From Buxus sempervirens (lineage: Eukaryota; Streptophyta; Magnoliopsida; Buxales; Buxaceae): a DNA stretch of 64,000 nucleotides. Location: assembly GCA_947561395.2 (NCBI GenBank), contig OX387185.1, forward strand, positions 33,336,213-33,400,212, in the 5' to 3' direction. Every line of letters starts with the position of its first letter. Position 1 is the stretch's first letter. The notes beneath the pieces were generated by a model. It searched no databases and had not been told where the DNA came from. It was given only the letters and a program-made list of their open reading frames with translations. Made by a program: the position numbers and the translations under genes. Positions 23,104 through 33,330 of this stretch are shown here, in pieces.

Positions 23104-25473
23104 CTACCCATAATCCTCCCCATCCTTAAAACAGGGAATGAAAATAAGGATTTTGACAAAAATTATTGTGCAGCAGTTTACCCATCCCTATTTAAAAACC
23201 TAAAATTTTAACTTTTGCTACAGTAGCGACCAAATTTTAGGTGGTCACTGTAGCGCGACTTAAACGCGAGATTGCGACTTGCGCAACTCTTCAAAGGAGA
23301 AAACAGAAGGCCTCTTGTGCAGAAAATTCTGAACGGAGCTTGCGAGGAAGAAAAGAACGCAGCTCTCCTCCTTTGAATATCAACCGCCGGTCAGCTGCCG
23401 TCGACGGTAAGCCCAACCCCCTCTCTCTCTCTCTCTCTTTCTCCCTCTTTCTCTCCCTCCCTCTCTCCCTCCCGCCGGTCAGCTTCCATTTTTCGGCAAG
23501 TACCCGCTTTGTCAAAACTCGTTGATTGAGATAACTTACATCGTTTTGGCATTGATTTTGGTAACTCATTGCACTTGGAACAGTTCATCCATCGTTCAAG
23601 CATTTGAGTGATTTGGGTATTATTTTTCCCTTTTATTTGTAGTGGAGCTTGTGAGGGCTTTTCAAGTTTTGTATCATTAGTCACTGCCATGGCTTCTAGG
23701 GCATCTTCGATGATCGTCTTCTCTATTCGGGAATTTCTTCTTTAAGGTACGCCCTGATTATACTGAGAGCAAAACCATGGAATTCGTTTTGATCTTCTCC
23801 ATATTCTTGGATTTTCGCATTTTTATCTTTGTTATTACATTCATTGGACCATAGCCTTTTTGTTTAGTTGCCTTTGAACGGGAAAATGGCCTGTGAATTA
23901 TTTTCTGCTCGCTTTACCTTTATTTAGATGCATTAACTTTTAAAATAGCTAGAAATTTTGTATAGGCTTGATATATTTTGAAAATTGATAGCATGTTTAT
24001 GATGATTTTTTCTTTTCTTTTTCTGTCTGTTGTGGTGTTGCATTCTGAATTATGCTCTATTTAGTTTACGCATGCTAACATGAATTCTGAGTGTTCTATA
24101 AAAAAGAAGGTTTGCTGTGATGTGAGTTGACTGCCGAATGCTTTCAGTTTGGATATCAATTGGGTTTGTTGGTTTGAATGGGGTATTTTTTGTTGGTTGT
24201 GGTGACTTATGCTTTATGATGGAAGTATTGAGTTGACGGGAAGGCAATTGAAAGTGAAATATGAAACTTGGGGTGGTTAAAGAAGAAAAATGGGTACTGG
24301 AGGGTGAAATAACGTATGAGTTTGGTTGGACAATTGGTGCTATGGCAAATAAGCAAGGTCGAGAGGTTCTGTTGGACTTTAGCAGAATCAGTGAGATAAA
24401 GCTCTTTCTTTTTCTCATTCTTGAATGAATGGTTGTGGTAGGGTCTTGGTTATGTACGAGAAAATAAGAATTTATGAACAAAGGGATTGATTAGAGAAGG
24501 ATCTCTTTGATATTCCCTTTTTTTTTATCGTTAATGAGAATGGTGTATTAGAAATAAAGGAGAGAGGGTAAGAAAATAGAAGAGTACAGAGATGGGAAGC
24601 TTCCTATGAACTAATGAAGGTGGATGGACATTATTGGTTGGATTGAGAAACAAATGTTTAGAGAACTCACTAACTTTAACTCCTTATCTGATGCTAAAGA
24701 GGAGGTTTTCTATTCATACAAGGGAGCTATACCTGATATGTTGAAATCAATGTTGGCCTTAGCTTTTCATTTATTTTCATGTTATGATCCCTCATGAGGT
24801 TTACTGGAGGATTTTTAACATCCCTCTGTTTTGTGGTCTTGATAAGAATCTCTCAAATCATGCATAGGCTGCTATCTTGATTATCTATCTGTTAGCACAC
24901 TTGAGGGTAGTTGGGGTAGATCGACTTGAACATTTGGTAACCCCCTTTTCATTGTCGTAGATTCTATTGGTTAATTGATAAGTCTCGATTAAGGAACTCA
25001 AGAACAAACTTTTGCAAATATTTCCATCGAGTAAGATTCTAACGTTTATTCAACCTCCCCTGATTAATCATGGAGATTGATTGACACATTGTCAATTAGA
25101 AAACCCTAGAAAAAATGCAAGTTTCTGGGTTGGCCATCGATTAATTGACATTATTATACCGACTAATTGATCCTACAAACAGAAATTTCTACGGAGATTT
25201 CTCATGACTTTTGAAACTTCTATCCTGATCAAGGAGCATATCCTAGTGTTGCATTCTTCATTCTGCTTTATGCATGTTCATCAACCTGTAGTCTTTGTTA
25301 GCTCTTTGAAAGTTAACCATGTTCTTAACTATCTTTTCTTTGTTAGCTAGCTCTTTGTATGCATATTGTTTATAGGGGAACATGCCCCAATAACACTTTA
25401 TATATTAATATAATACATTAATTTTTTGATGACCCTCTTATTGATCAAGTAGCTAATTGTTTCTTCTCTAGGA
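23104..25473. other. Harbinger 5' non-coding region
   Basis: Between the left TIR and ORF1 no convincing protein is seen. It includes a CT-rich run at 23420-23478 and several poly-T stretches. It may hold the ORF1 promoter and a leader intron. The open frame at 24050-24481 on the minus strand is low-complexity and not credible. Confidence 0.5.
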
Positions 25474-26607
25474 ATGAACATACAAACACAAGAAGGTTCT
25501 ACAATGAGCTCCCCTTTGCAAGATGGCTCCCAATTATTTAATGAGGATTCTACACAAGTTGAACAAACTTCACCTGAAGTTCATGAAGTAGGGTCTTCTA
25601 ATAAAAAACGTGGTCAAAACTTCAGTCCGGATGAAGACAAACTACTAGTTTCTTGTTGGCTCAATACTAGTTTGGATCCTATAATTGGAACTAATGCAAA
25701 ATGGGATACTTTTTGGAAAAGAATTGAAAACAGCTATAATCAAGAGAAAAAGACGGGTTGGCCTGCACGCTCACTCATATCGTTAAGCCATCGGTGGTCG
25801 AATATTCAACAAGCAGTGAATAAGTTTTGTGGTTTCTTAAGTCAAGTTGAAGCACAACATAGAAGCGGGGTTAGTGAGGAAGACAATGTAAGTATTTTGA
25901 TTCATCATTTTGTTAACTACTCTTTTACAATTTAAGGATTTCTAATTTGTTTTGTTAAATATTCATAGGTTCAAGAAGCTCGAAGAATGTTCCATGCTTT
26001 GACCAAACAACATTTTCGGTATGATCATTGTTGGGTTCTTTTGAAAGACCAACCTAAATAGAACCAACAGTCTCAGCCTAATAAGCAAGCATGTTCTAAA
26101 AGAAGATCTGTTACACCATCTTCTCCTTCAACTCCAGAATCCACAGATTTAGGCGAAGACCAATCCGAACCAAGTAGTTTTGTGGAATTGGAGAGACCAA
26201 TGGGAAGAAAGGCTGCGAAGGAGAGGAAAAAACAAGGAAAGAGCTTGCTAGGTGATGGTACTCAACTTTCAGGTGTTCTAGTTGAGTTGAGAGATGAGAA
26301 GAAAAAAGCTCATGAAGAGAAAATGGAAAAACTTAATTCCAATGCCGAACAACGAGAAAAGCTTCTTCAAATTCAACAAGCGCAACTATTGGAAGCACAA
26401 GAAGCGAATCGTATAAAGAATGAGAAACTTCAACTGGAGCGATCGCGTCAAGAGACCGAAAGAGCGCGTCAAGAGACCGAAAGAGCGCGCCATGAGACTG
26501 AGATCATGATGAAAGATACAAGCACGATGGACCCTGAAACTAGAGAATATTTTCAATCACTTCGCAGGGACATTTTGGAAAAGCAAAGACAAAATACTCG
26601 AAGTTAA
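25474..26607 (+). pseudogene. Harbinger ORF1, MYB/SANT (trihelix-like) protein, one nonsense codon
   Basis: Exon 1 is 25474-25887 and exon 2 is 25969-26607, joined by a GTAAGT...CATAG intron of 81 bases in phase 0; the total is about 350 codons. Residues about 45-105 form a SANT/trihelix-like domain (RGQNFSPDEDKLLVSCW, then NAKWDTFWKRI, then RSLISLSHRW). Exon 2 opens VQEARRMFHALTKQHF. The C-terminus is a charged coiled coil with repeats of RQETERA, ending near YFQSLRRDILEKQR. This matches the plant Harbinger accessory DNA-binding protein that partners the transposase and helps bind element ends. An in-frame TAG (26059-26061) after DQPK truncates it; downstream reading continues cleanly in the same frame. 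A short 5' exon cannot be excluded. Confidence 0.85.
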
Positions 26608-26900
26608 TCTATTTGTGTTAGTTATTTAAAGTTGTTTTTTGTAATTATGTGAACCTTAACTTTAATTGGGTCTCATAAAGATATTGATTTGTCACACTAC
26701 AACGAGCATAGCTTGATTTTAATTTTGAAGTTAGAAATCGCATAGCTTCAGATGCAATACTCTTTGCTGATGGGATATTTTTGTTCATTTACACAGAAAT
26801 ATTGAGACGAGTTATGCTGGAATGAAATGACATGCTTGAATTGAATAAATTAAAAACATACAATATGGGTAGTAGTAGTTCTTATACTCTACTTCTTTTC

Positions 26901-28241
26901 CTAAGATTCACTATAAATTTTCCATAAATGCTCGATGAGGTCTTCTTGGAGTCTAGTATGAACCTCTCTATCTCTAATTTCCAAGTGGCGCATAATGAAA
27001 TTTCGAACTTCATTTGTCTTTGTAGTCGAAATCACTACTTGGGGTGGACCCTCATTGTCTTGATCATACTCATAGTTTGAGAAGGCTGTTCCATTTTGAT
27101 ACAAATGTCTCTCATCTTCAACAATCATGTTATGCATAATTATGCACGCCATCATGATTTCTTTTAGATCATCCTGATTAAAATAACGTGCAGGTCCACG
27201 GACAATTGCAAATCTTGATTGTAACACTCCAAATGCACGTTCAACATCCTTCCTCAAAGCTTCATGAGTTGCAGCAAAATTTTTCTTCTTCACCCCTACT
27301 GGTATTGGAATTGTTTTTACAAAAGTTGCCCAAGTGGGATATATACCATCTGCTAGATAGTATCCCATATTATAATCATGACCATTAATTGAATAGTTAA
27401 CCTGAGGAGCCCACCCTTGAGCAAGATCATTAAACAAAGAAGATCGTTCCAGAACATTGATGTCATTATGAGACCCTGGTAAACCAAAAAATGCATGCCA
27501 TATCCAAGTATCATATGAAGCAACAGCTTCCAAAATAAGTGTTGGCTTACCACCACGACCAGTATACATACCTGACCATTGAGTGGGACAATTCTTTCAT
27601 TCCCAGTGCATGCAATCAATACTCCCCAACATTCCCGGGGTTCCTCGTCGTGAGCCTTCAGCTAGCAATCTAGCTGTGTCATTGTTGTTCGGTTTTCTCA
27701 AGTACTCATTTGAAAAAATTGCAACCACTGCTTTCACAAATTTCTTCATACTTTCTCTTGCGGTGGTTTCTCCAATCCTAACATACTCATCTGTCAAGTC
27801 AGCTGTTACTCCATAAGCAAGCATTCTAAATGCAGCAGTTATCTTTTGCAAAGAGGATAACCCAAGCTTCCCAGCGGCATTCCTTTTTTGCAAAAAATAT
27901 GGGTCATACGCTTCTACTGCATATTTAATACGAAGGAATAACTCACGGCGCATACGAAATCTCCTTCGAAACATATTTTCAGGATAAACTGATGGCTCAG
28001 CAAAATAATCTTGAATTAGACGTTGGTGGCCAGCCATCGAATTGCGATTGATGAACATACGCCTTTGAATAGAACCATGATCAGATGTTGAGCCTCTTTT
28101 TGTCTTCAAATGTTCTTGTTCAATAGCAGTTGTTATTGCGACCTCCTCTTCATCATCAGAAAAAGATTCATAGAGAATGTCATCATCAGAAAAGAAATCC
28201 ATCAAGACAATGTAAGTATAATTATTATCACAATTTGACAT
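26901..28241 (-). pseudogene. Harbinger transposase (HARBI1-like DDE nuclease), one nonsense codon
   Basis: One continuous 447-codon frame runs from the Met at 28241 (or the internal Met at 28202) to the stop at 26901. It is broken only by a TGA at 27597-27599, where the family normally has Trp (HWEW). The acidic N-terminus is followed by a helix-turn-helix-like block (about residues 90-190), then the DDE_Tnp_4 domain. The triad is visible as D209 (GSIDCMHW), D298 (YYLADGIYP) and E334 (KDVERAFGVLQSRF). The tail block MMACIIMHNMIVEDE is typical. The enzyme would cut and rejoin element ends. The two segments would appear as separate ORFs of 214 and 222 residues. Without the nonsense codon the length is normal for plant family members. 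Confidence 0.92.
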
Positions 28242-28267
28242 GGATAGTGATTTGCAAAGAAATCACT

Positions 28268-28520
28268 CAATTTTATAGGGGAAAAATATAGCCGTTGGAA
28301 ATATGTCTGTTGGAAATATGACCGTTTGAGAATATAGCTGTTGGAAATGTCTTTTCGAGAATATGACTGTTGGAGAATATAGCTGTTGGAAATGTCTTTT
28401 CGAGAATATGACTGTTGGAGAATATAGCTGTTGGAAATATGACTGTTGGAGAATATAGCCGTTAGAAATATGACTGTTGGAGAATATAATCGTTCAAATT
28501 ATACCCGTTGGAGAATATAG
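28268..28520. repeat. Array of short CNGTTG-containing repeats upstream of the transposase
   Basis: Units of about 16-18 bases alternate between GTTGGAAATATGAC and GTTGGAGAATATAGC types, roughly a dozen copies, with decaying copies out to about 28660. A longer unit with AATGTCTTTTCGAGAATATG recurs twice. The array lies between the transposase start (28241) and the right TIR. The core C[CT]GTTG fits a plant MYB recognition core (CNGTTR), so it may be the binding platform for the MYB-like ORF1 product. That role is inferred. Confidence 0.8.
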
Positions 28521-28977
28521 CCGCTGAAAATGATTTTTAGAGTTTTTTTTAAAAATATAATATAGTTGGAGAATATAACTGTTAAAAACATTATTTGAGT
28601 TTTAAAAAATTTTTTTTTTTTTTTAAAAAATTAAATATAATATCGTTGGAGAATATAACCGTTAGAAATATTTTTTATAATAAAAAAATATTTTTTATTT
28701 AAAAATATATATTTTTTTTAAAAATTAATATTTTAATGATTTAGGGAAAAAAAATAGGGAATCTGATGTAGTGACTTGCTGAGAAGACAATCCCTGTAAT
28801 AGAAAAATGACCAAAATTCCTCAAAATAAGGAATTTGAATGAGTAAGCTGCTGCTAGTGCTCTGATATGGTATAATTTAGGTAATTATCCAGCGATCACA
28901 TTAAGTTTGGATCCTTACCTAACACTCCGTGAGACGTGTTATATCTTAAATGAACAACACGGATCCGGGGCGTTACA

Positions 28978-29364
28978 ACCACCATATATACAGTGCAATG
29001 CATGTTGCATCGCACTTATATTATGGTTTTTAAGGAAAAGAGCACAACCTTAATATAATGCATGGTTGCAATTAAGTTATTCTCCCATGTGGCGCTGCTG
29101 ATGTAGTGTAACGGTGGAATCTTCTGTACACCACATCAAATAACCAACTCTACGCATGAACACGTGATCAAGCGTTCAAGCAATCGTATTGTAAATACAG
29201 TTGACCACCATATTGGCAATATGGTGCAAAGAAAAATAAAGTAACCATATATATTATACAATATACTAGGAATTTTAATTATTTTGTATTTACAATACAT
29301 GTATTCTAAACTCAAAATACTTACACTATTCTCTAATATTTTGGTGCAATTTGGAGTGTCTATA
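28978..29364 (-). mobile_element. LTR terminus, minus orientation
   Basis: The plus-strand end is TTGGAGTGTCTATA. Read on the minus strand it gives TATAGACACTCCAAATTGCA, matching the TGTAGACACCCCAAGTTGCA terminus at 13343. Further inside, both have an AAAATATTAGA/AAAATATAAGA tract, an AT-rich dyad and GCACCA-type motifs. It continues the sequence interrupted by solo LTR C. It therefore faces the 13343 copy head-on across 16 kb. Confidence 0.6.
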
Positions 29365-29745
29365 GGAATCGATGTTGCATATTGGTTACAAACGGAATAA
29401 GCATTTCCAATAATATCCCACGGTTAAAATTTTGTTAAAACTCACGTGCTATTGATTATGTCGCATAACAGCCGAATGTTTGAGATGCCACATCAAATGA
29501 ACCCTTGGATTATATCGGTTATGACCATTTTCCTTGTAACCGTTATATTACATCAGTAAACCAAAACTCACGTTTTGACCGATATTATATGTCAATAAAC
29601 AAAAGTTACTAAAATAGCCGATCTACTTTCACGGTTAGCATATATATATATATAGTACTTCAACTCAATTTTGCATTTGTTCCCCATCAAATATGCATTC
29701 ATCCATTTATACCTTTAGCATGTGGTGTAATTTGGGGTGTCTACA
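29365..29745 (-). mobile_element. Second LTR terminus GGGGTGTCTACA
   Basis: A 381 bp stretch ends TTTGGGGTGTCTACA at 29745, the same terminus type as 2608. It may be a tandemly duplicated start of the same LTR, as at 1636/2608. A TATATATATATATA run occurs near 29640. No target duplication was found. Confidence 0.45.
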
Positions 29746-31380
29746 ACGAATGACCTAAAAGATGTTGACTTAAAACCTGGTCCTAGGAACAATGATTATG
29801 CACGTTTAAGGTATGACCTAATTGACTTGAAGTTACGTTATAAAAATCTGGATGAACTTTAGTAATAGCCAAACACTATAGTAACTGTATTTTAGACTTA
29901 ATTAAGTTCATTCTTCTTCTTATTTTAGGGCCAGTTAGGGTCTAAGTGTAAGGCCTTAGAGCCAAGCCCTTGCTTGGTGGCATACACAAGGGCTCTTAGA
30001 CCATGTACTTTGCCTAGCCTAACCTTCGCTCGGACCCCTATCCATAGCCCATTAATAACCTTAACGTTTTTCACAGGAAAAAAAATTCATAGAAGTATAA
30101 GATAATCAAGTGGGCACTTTACATATTCTCGCACATAGTGAGAGAGAGCCTAAGTTTTTTATATTTATCATTCAAGTTAGATGAATACAAATATTCCAAG
30201 TATTATTTTTAACAAAATACTGTAGTTTAAAAAAATGCAAATATAGGGCCTAGATTTTATCTTCCTTCTATTTTTGTCCTAGGCTGGGGTTTGAGTATGA
30301 GGCCTAAGGTTTGAAATCCTTTGCTACCATTAATTAATTATGATCATCAGTGCTGCTTGACTCAGATGCTGACACATGGAGCATCTAATGGTTGCAGCTT
30401 TTTTGTTTAGGAAAAAAAATTTTAATAGAAAGCTTGACTTTGAAATGATCCATGTGACAAATGGCAACATCTCACTTAGGTTGCATGGATTGCAGTAGTA
30501 AATGGCAGCAGATGATATCATCGCGAGGCCTAAGAACCAGGTTGGGCTTGGCCATGCACAATGGCTCTTGTAACATGTACTTACTATTTGGCCTAGCCCA
30601 ACCTTGGCTCGGCCTGCCTCATCACCACCCCTATCCATGGCACATAATATTTAAGATAAATATTAGATTTTTTTTTTTCATAGTTTGTATAGGATTAGAA
30701 TTTGATTGAAAGTAGGAACTGTGTTTATAAATAGTCATATAATCTTCTATTTTGAGTATGAAATAAGAAATAATTTTTGTATTGAGTGAAACTCTTCTTG
30801 TTCTCCGGTAATGGTGAGATTCCATTACCCCGTAATGATGAAACTCCACTATCAAACCTTGTAAAAGGTTGAGAAGACCCCAATCCTTTCAAGATATATT
30901 TTTTTGGTGCTGATGAGACCCCATTACCAAGCCCTAGTAAAGATTGGTGAGACTCCAACATTTTCTAGGGTTGTCTTGCATCACATACCTACGAAACAAA
31001 TACCAACTAAAGAAAGGATTATCTTGAATGATGGAAGAACTTTGGCCAGCAAAGATTCTTGGTGAAGGTACCATGCATTGAACATGCTTTCCACGATATA
31101 TAATTTATACTAGCCGGGTGCAAATGTTGTACTGCACGTATGAAGAAAGAGATAGACAAAAAGGGAATAGTTTTACAACTGATTATTAAGTTTTAAGAAA
31201 TTGAGGCATTTTTTTACTATCGTATCCTTTTATTAATGAATCTTCATGATGATGCACAAGGACTTTTTGAAAAATTCCCACATTTTCAGTGGCACAACTC
31301 CGAAGAGGGTGCCTCGCGTTATATAGCATAGATAAATATTGTGAATTGTTGCTCGTATATAGCATGTACACGTACAAACA
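29746..31380. other. Intergenic, degenerate direct repeat
   Basis: No gene is supported. The block at about 29940-30060 (GGGCTCTTAGACCATGTACTT..CCTAGCCTAACCTT..CTCGG) recurs diverged at about 30520-30640, each followed by CCCCTATCCAT. Open frames here are short and lack recognisable domains. Confidence 0.45.
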
Positions 31381-31426
31381 AAATAGGTTCCCCATCACTT
31401 CCCATGGTATGATCAAGAGCCCCACT

Positions 31427-31632
31427 GAGTTAGGCCTCATTTGGCATTCATTCTCCATTACTAAGCCATTACTTTCCATGGCATGATCAAGACTCAAGAG
31501 CCCCATCGAGTTAGACCTCATTTGGGATTCATTCTCCATTACCAAGCCCTAGTAAACTTCCTCAAGACCGAGTTAGGCCCCATTTGGGATTCATTCTCCA
31601 TCACCAAGCGCTAGTAAACTTCCTCAAGACAA
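31427..31632. repeat. Tandem repeat, about 62 bp unit
   Basis: Units headed GAGTTAGGCCTCATTTGG occur at 31427, 31508 and 31570. The last two are a clean 62 bp tandem (ending TAAACTTCCTCAAGAC); the first is partial. Confidence 0.8.
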
Positions 31633-31831
31633 GTTGTAGCCAATGCGTCTTGGTGTAGGACCACAATTTGAATCTTTGCTATAGATGATACAGCCCCAGT
31701 ACAGGCAGGTACCGTACCATATAGATTGGTAGGACTCAAAATTTGCTGAGATTTAAACTAGGGTAAATTATTTTTTAGTGATACTTGCTAAAAGTAATTT
31801 AGATTCAGTCAGCTAATTTTGGGTAATTTGA

Positions 31832-32200
31832 CATTATTGGCACTTTTTCAAGATATTCGAAAATGAGAGTCGTTTTAGTATTGATCATAGATAACAATGT
31901 CCTCAGTGTGTATCCATTACAAGTCCTCATATTGGATTTATAAGTCTAGTAAAGGGTTTAAAAGCCTCTAAATTAAGTTTACAAGTCTACAAAATGGGTT
32001 TGGGTTTACAAGCCCCTAAACTGAATTTACAAATCACTAATATGGTTTACAAGTTAGCAGCTGTTACAAGTATTTGAGGTTGATTTACAAGTCTATTAAC
32101 CGGTTATAAGTCCATAACAAATGCACACTTATGGCATTATTATCCATGAACAGTAAAATGACACTTGTTTTCAAATATCTTGAAAAAGTATCACTAATGT
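31832..32200. repeat. Inverted-repeat element with internal TTTACAAGTC repeats
   Basis: The left arm (31832-31913, with CACTTTTTCAAGATATTCGA) is the reverse complement of the right arm (about 32121-32200, with CAAATATCTTGAAAAAGT), with mismatches. The centre (31945-32110) repeats TTTACAAGTC/TTTACAAGCCCCTAAA several times. It looks like a MITE or foldback remnant; no clear target duplication was identified. Confidence 0.6.
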
Positions 32201-33142
32201 CCAATAAAATATTTTGTTTGGTGGGGCTCATAAAATATACACTTGGTATGTCTCCAGAGGACACAGATGTCGGGGATCTGGGGATCCAGATGATATAACC
32301 CGGAAAATGACCATCCTCGTCAGAATCCGAACCTTAGGCATCAAAACCAAGACCTACTGATGCAGCAATACGTTCTTGTAAACTCAGGATATTATTATAC
32401 TAATTCTGTCCTGCACCTTCATTTCAACTTGCACAAGTAGATCTACTAGAGCAGTAATCCATCCTTTGGGGTTATGCGTGATTGAACTTCTTCTCCAAAC
32501 CCCAAGTCTGACGGCAAACCCATAATAGCGTTTTTTGCTTTGAATCTTTTTGGTTAATATGCAATTTTCCCCCTCTTAAGGAAGAATGAAGAGAAATAGT
32601 GCATTGGGTCCTTCTACCAATTATTGAATAGAGTCGGAACATATGTTAGAATGCCAAATGTCAGATTGACCATGTAATTTTTCTCTCTTTATTTCACTAC
32701 TTTTTTGTGAATGGGTCACATAAATAGGGCCCACTCAATGGTTGGCATGGTCTTTCTATTAATTTGCAATGGTCGAATTTCAGGACTTCAGAACCCTCAT
32801 TTTAATTTTTCTTTTTTCTTTTTTTTTTTAAACACCAAGCAACAGAAGTTCTTTCTTTTGTGAAAGTAATCAAACACACCGTATAGGAGTCAGGAAAACA
32901 TCATACTGAATGCATGGATATATGATCTGGATGTACTAGGATGTATAGTAAAAGAACTTAAAGAACAAGGAACTTTCTAATGAAACAGAGCCTTAAATAT
33001 GATAAATACCCTCTCCTAAGTAATTTATCTTTTCTAAATTAAAATAAAAACAAAAATATAATCCCAAAATTCATGCTCTCACAGTTCTTCTCCGTGACGG
33101 TAATCCTTCGCATGTCTCACCATGAGAGAGAATAATCACAAA

Positions 33143-33144
<2 letters not shown>
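32201..33144. other. 3' flank of STT3B
   Basis: No gene is seen. On the minus strand, possible STT3B 3'UTR extends through here; AATAAA (reverse of TTTATT at 32688-32693) is a candidate polyadenylation signal about 510 bases after the stop. That assignment is weak. Confidence 0.35.

Positions 33145-33197
<53 letters not shown>
33145..33197. repeat. (AG)n microsatellite in the STT3B 3'UTR
   Basis: About 26 AG units, an uninterrupted CT run on the gene's sense strand. It begins only three bases after the STT3B stop codon (33201-33203), so it would be transcribed into the 3'UTR. Confidence 0.95.
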
Positions 33198-33199
<2 letters not shown>

Positions 33200-33200
33200 C

Positions 33201-33330
33201 TTACCACCTATTACTGGGCGGTTTAACTTTATAAATCCTGACTATCCAGTTGGATGTTGTGAATGCCTCTTCTAGATGCTCAAGCTTCACATCCTTATTT
33301 CCAATTTCGACCCCCCTTGCACGATCATAC
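33201..33330 (-). CDS. STT3B: STT3B terminal exon with stop codon
   Basis: 130 bases after acceptor GGCAG. It completes the Gly codon and reads [18 protein letters not shown], then [19 protein letters not shown], then TAA (33201-33203). It lies 21.8 kb from the previous exon, but the family match and phase are exact. Confidence 0.93.

Larger units (their letters stand above)
23088..28862 (+). mobile_element. PIF/Harbinger transposon, 5775 bp, two-gene, near-complete
   Basis: The terminal inverted repeats are GAGCACTAGCAACAGC (left) and, reversed, GAGCACTAGCAGCAGC (right), one mismatch in 16. They are flanked by the 3 bp duplication TGA (23085-23087 and 28863-28865), consistent with the 3 bp targets of this superfamily. 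Inside are a MYB/SANT-like ORF1 on the plus strand and a DDE transposase on the minus strand, converging on about 26.6-26.9 kb. Plants typically need both proteins to move such elements. Both genes carry one nonsense codon each, so this copy is probably non-autonomous now but recently active. Confidence 0.9.
20912..28977 (+). mobile_element. Solo LTR C (Gypsy-type), split by a Harbinger element, TSD ACCAC
   Basis: It starts TGTAAAACCCC at 20912 and ends GGATCCGGGGCGTTACA at 28977, with perfect 5 bp duplications ACCAC (20907-20911 and 28978-28982). Without the 5775 bp Harbinger insertion and its 3 bp duplication the LTR is 2288 bp, close to the 2455 bp of solo LTR B. B and C share the terminal 70 bp (ACACGTCTCACGGAGTGTTA) and the GTAGGCC/CCTACTC block in opposite orientation. 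A TATAAATA box lies at 21251-21258 on the plus strand. It carries no genes of its own. Confidence 0.88.

Noticed and set aside
23241..23690. Several overlapping frames of about 95 residues on both strands
   Set aside because: They are translations of the CT-rich run (REREREK and LSLSLSF) and not genes.
24050..24481. 143-residue minus-strand open frame in the Harbinger 5' region
   Set aside because: Ser/Thr/Pro-rich with no domain, antisense within the element's leader; it reads like a chance frame.
10476..28977. Solo LTRs B and C as the two ends of a single 18.5 kb inverted element
   Set aside because: Each has its own complete termini and its own 5 bp duplication (TTAAT, ACCAC), so they are independent insertions.
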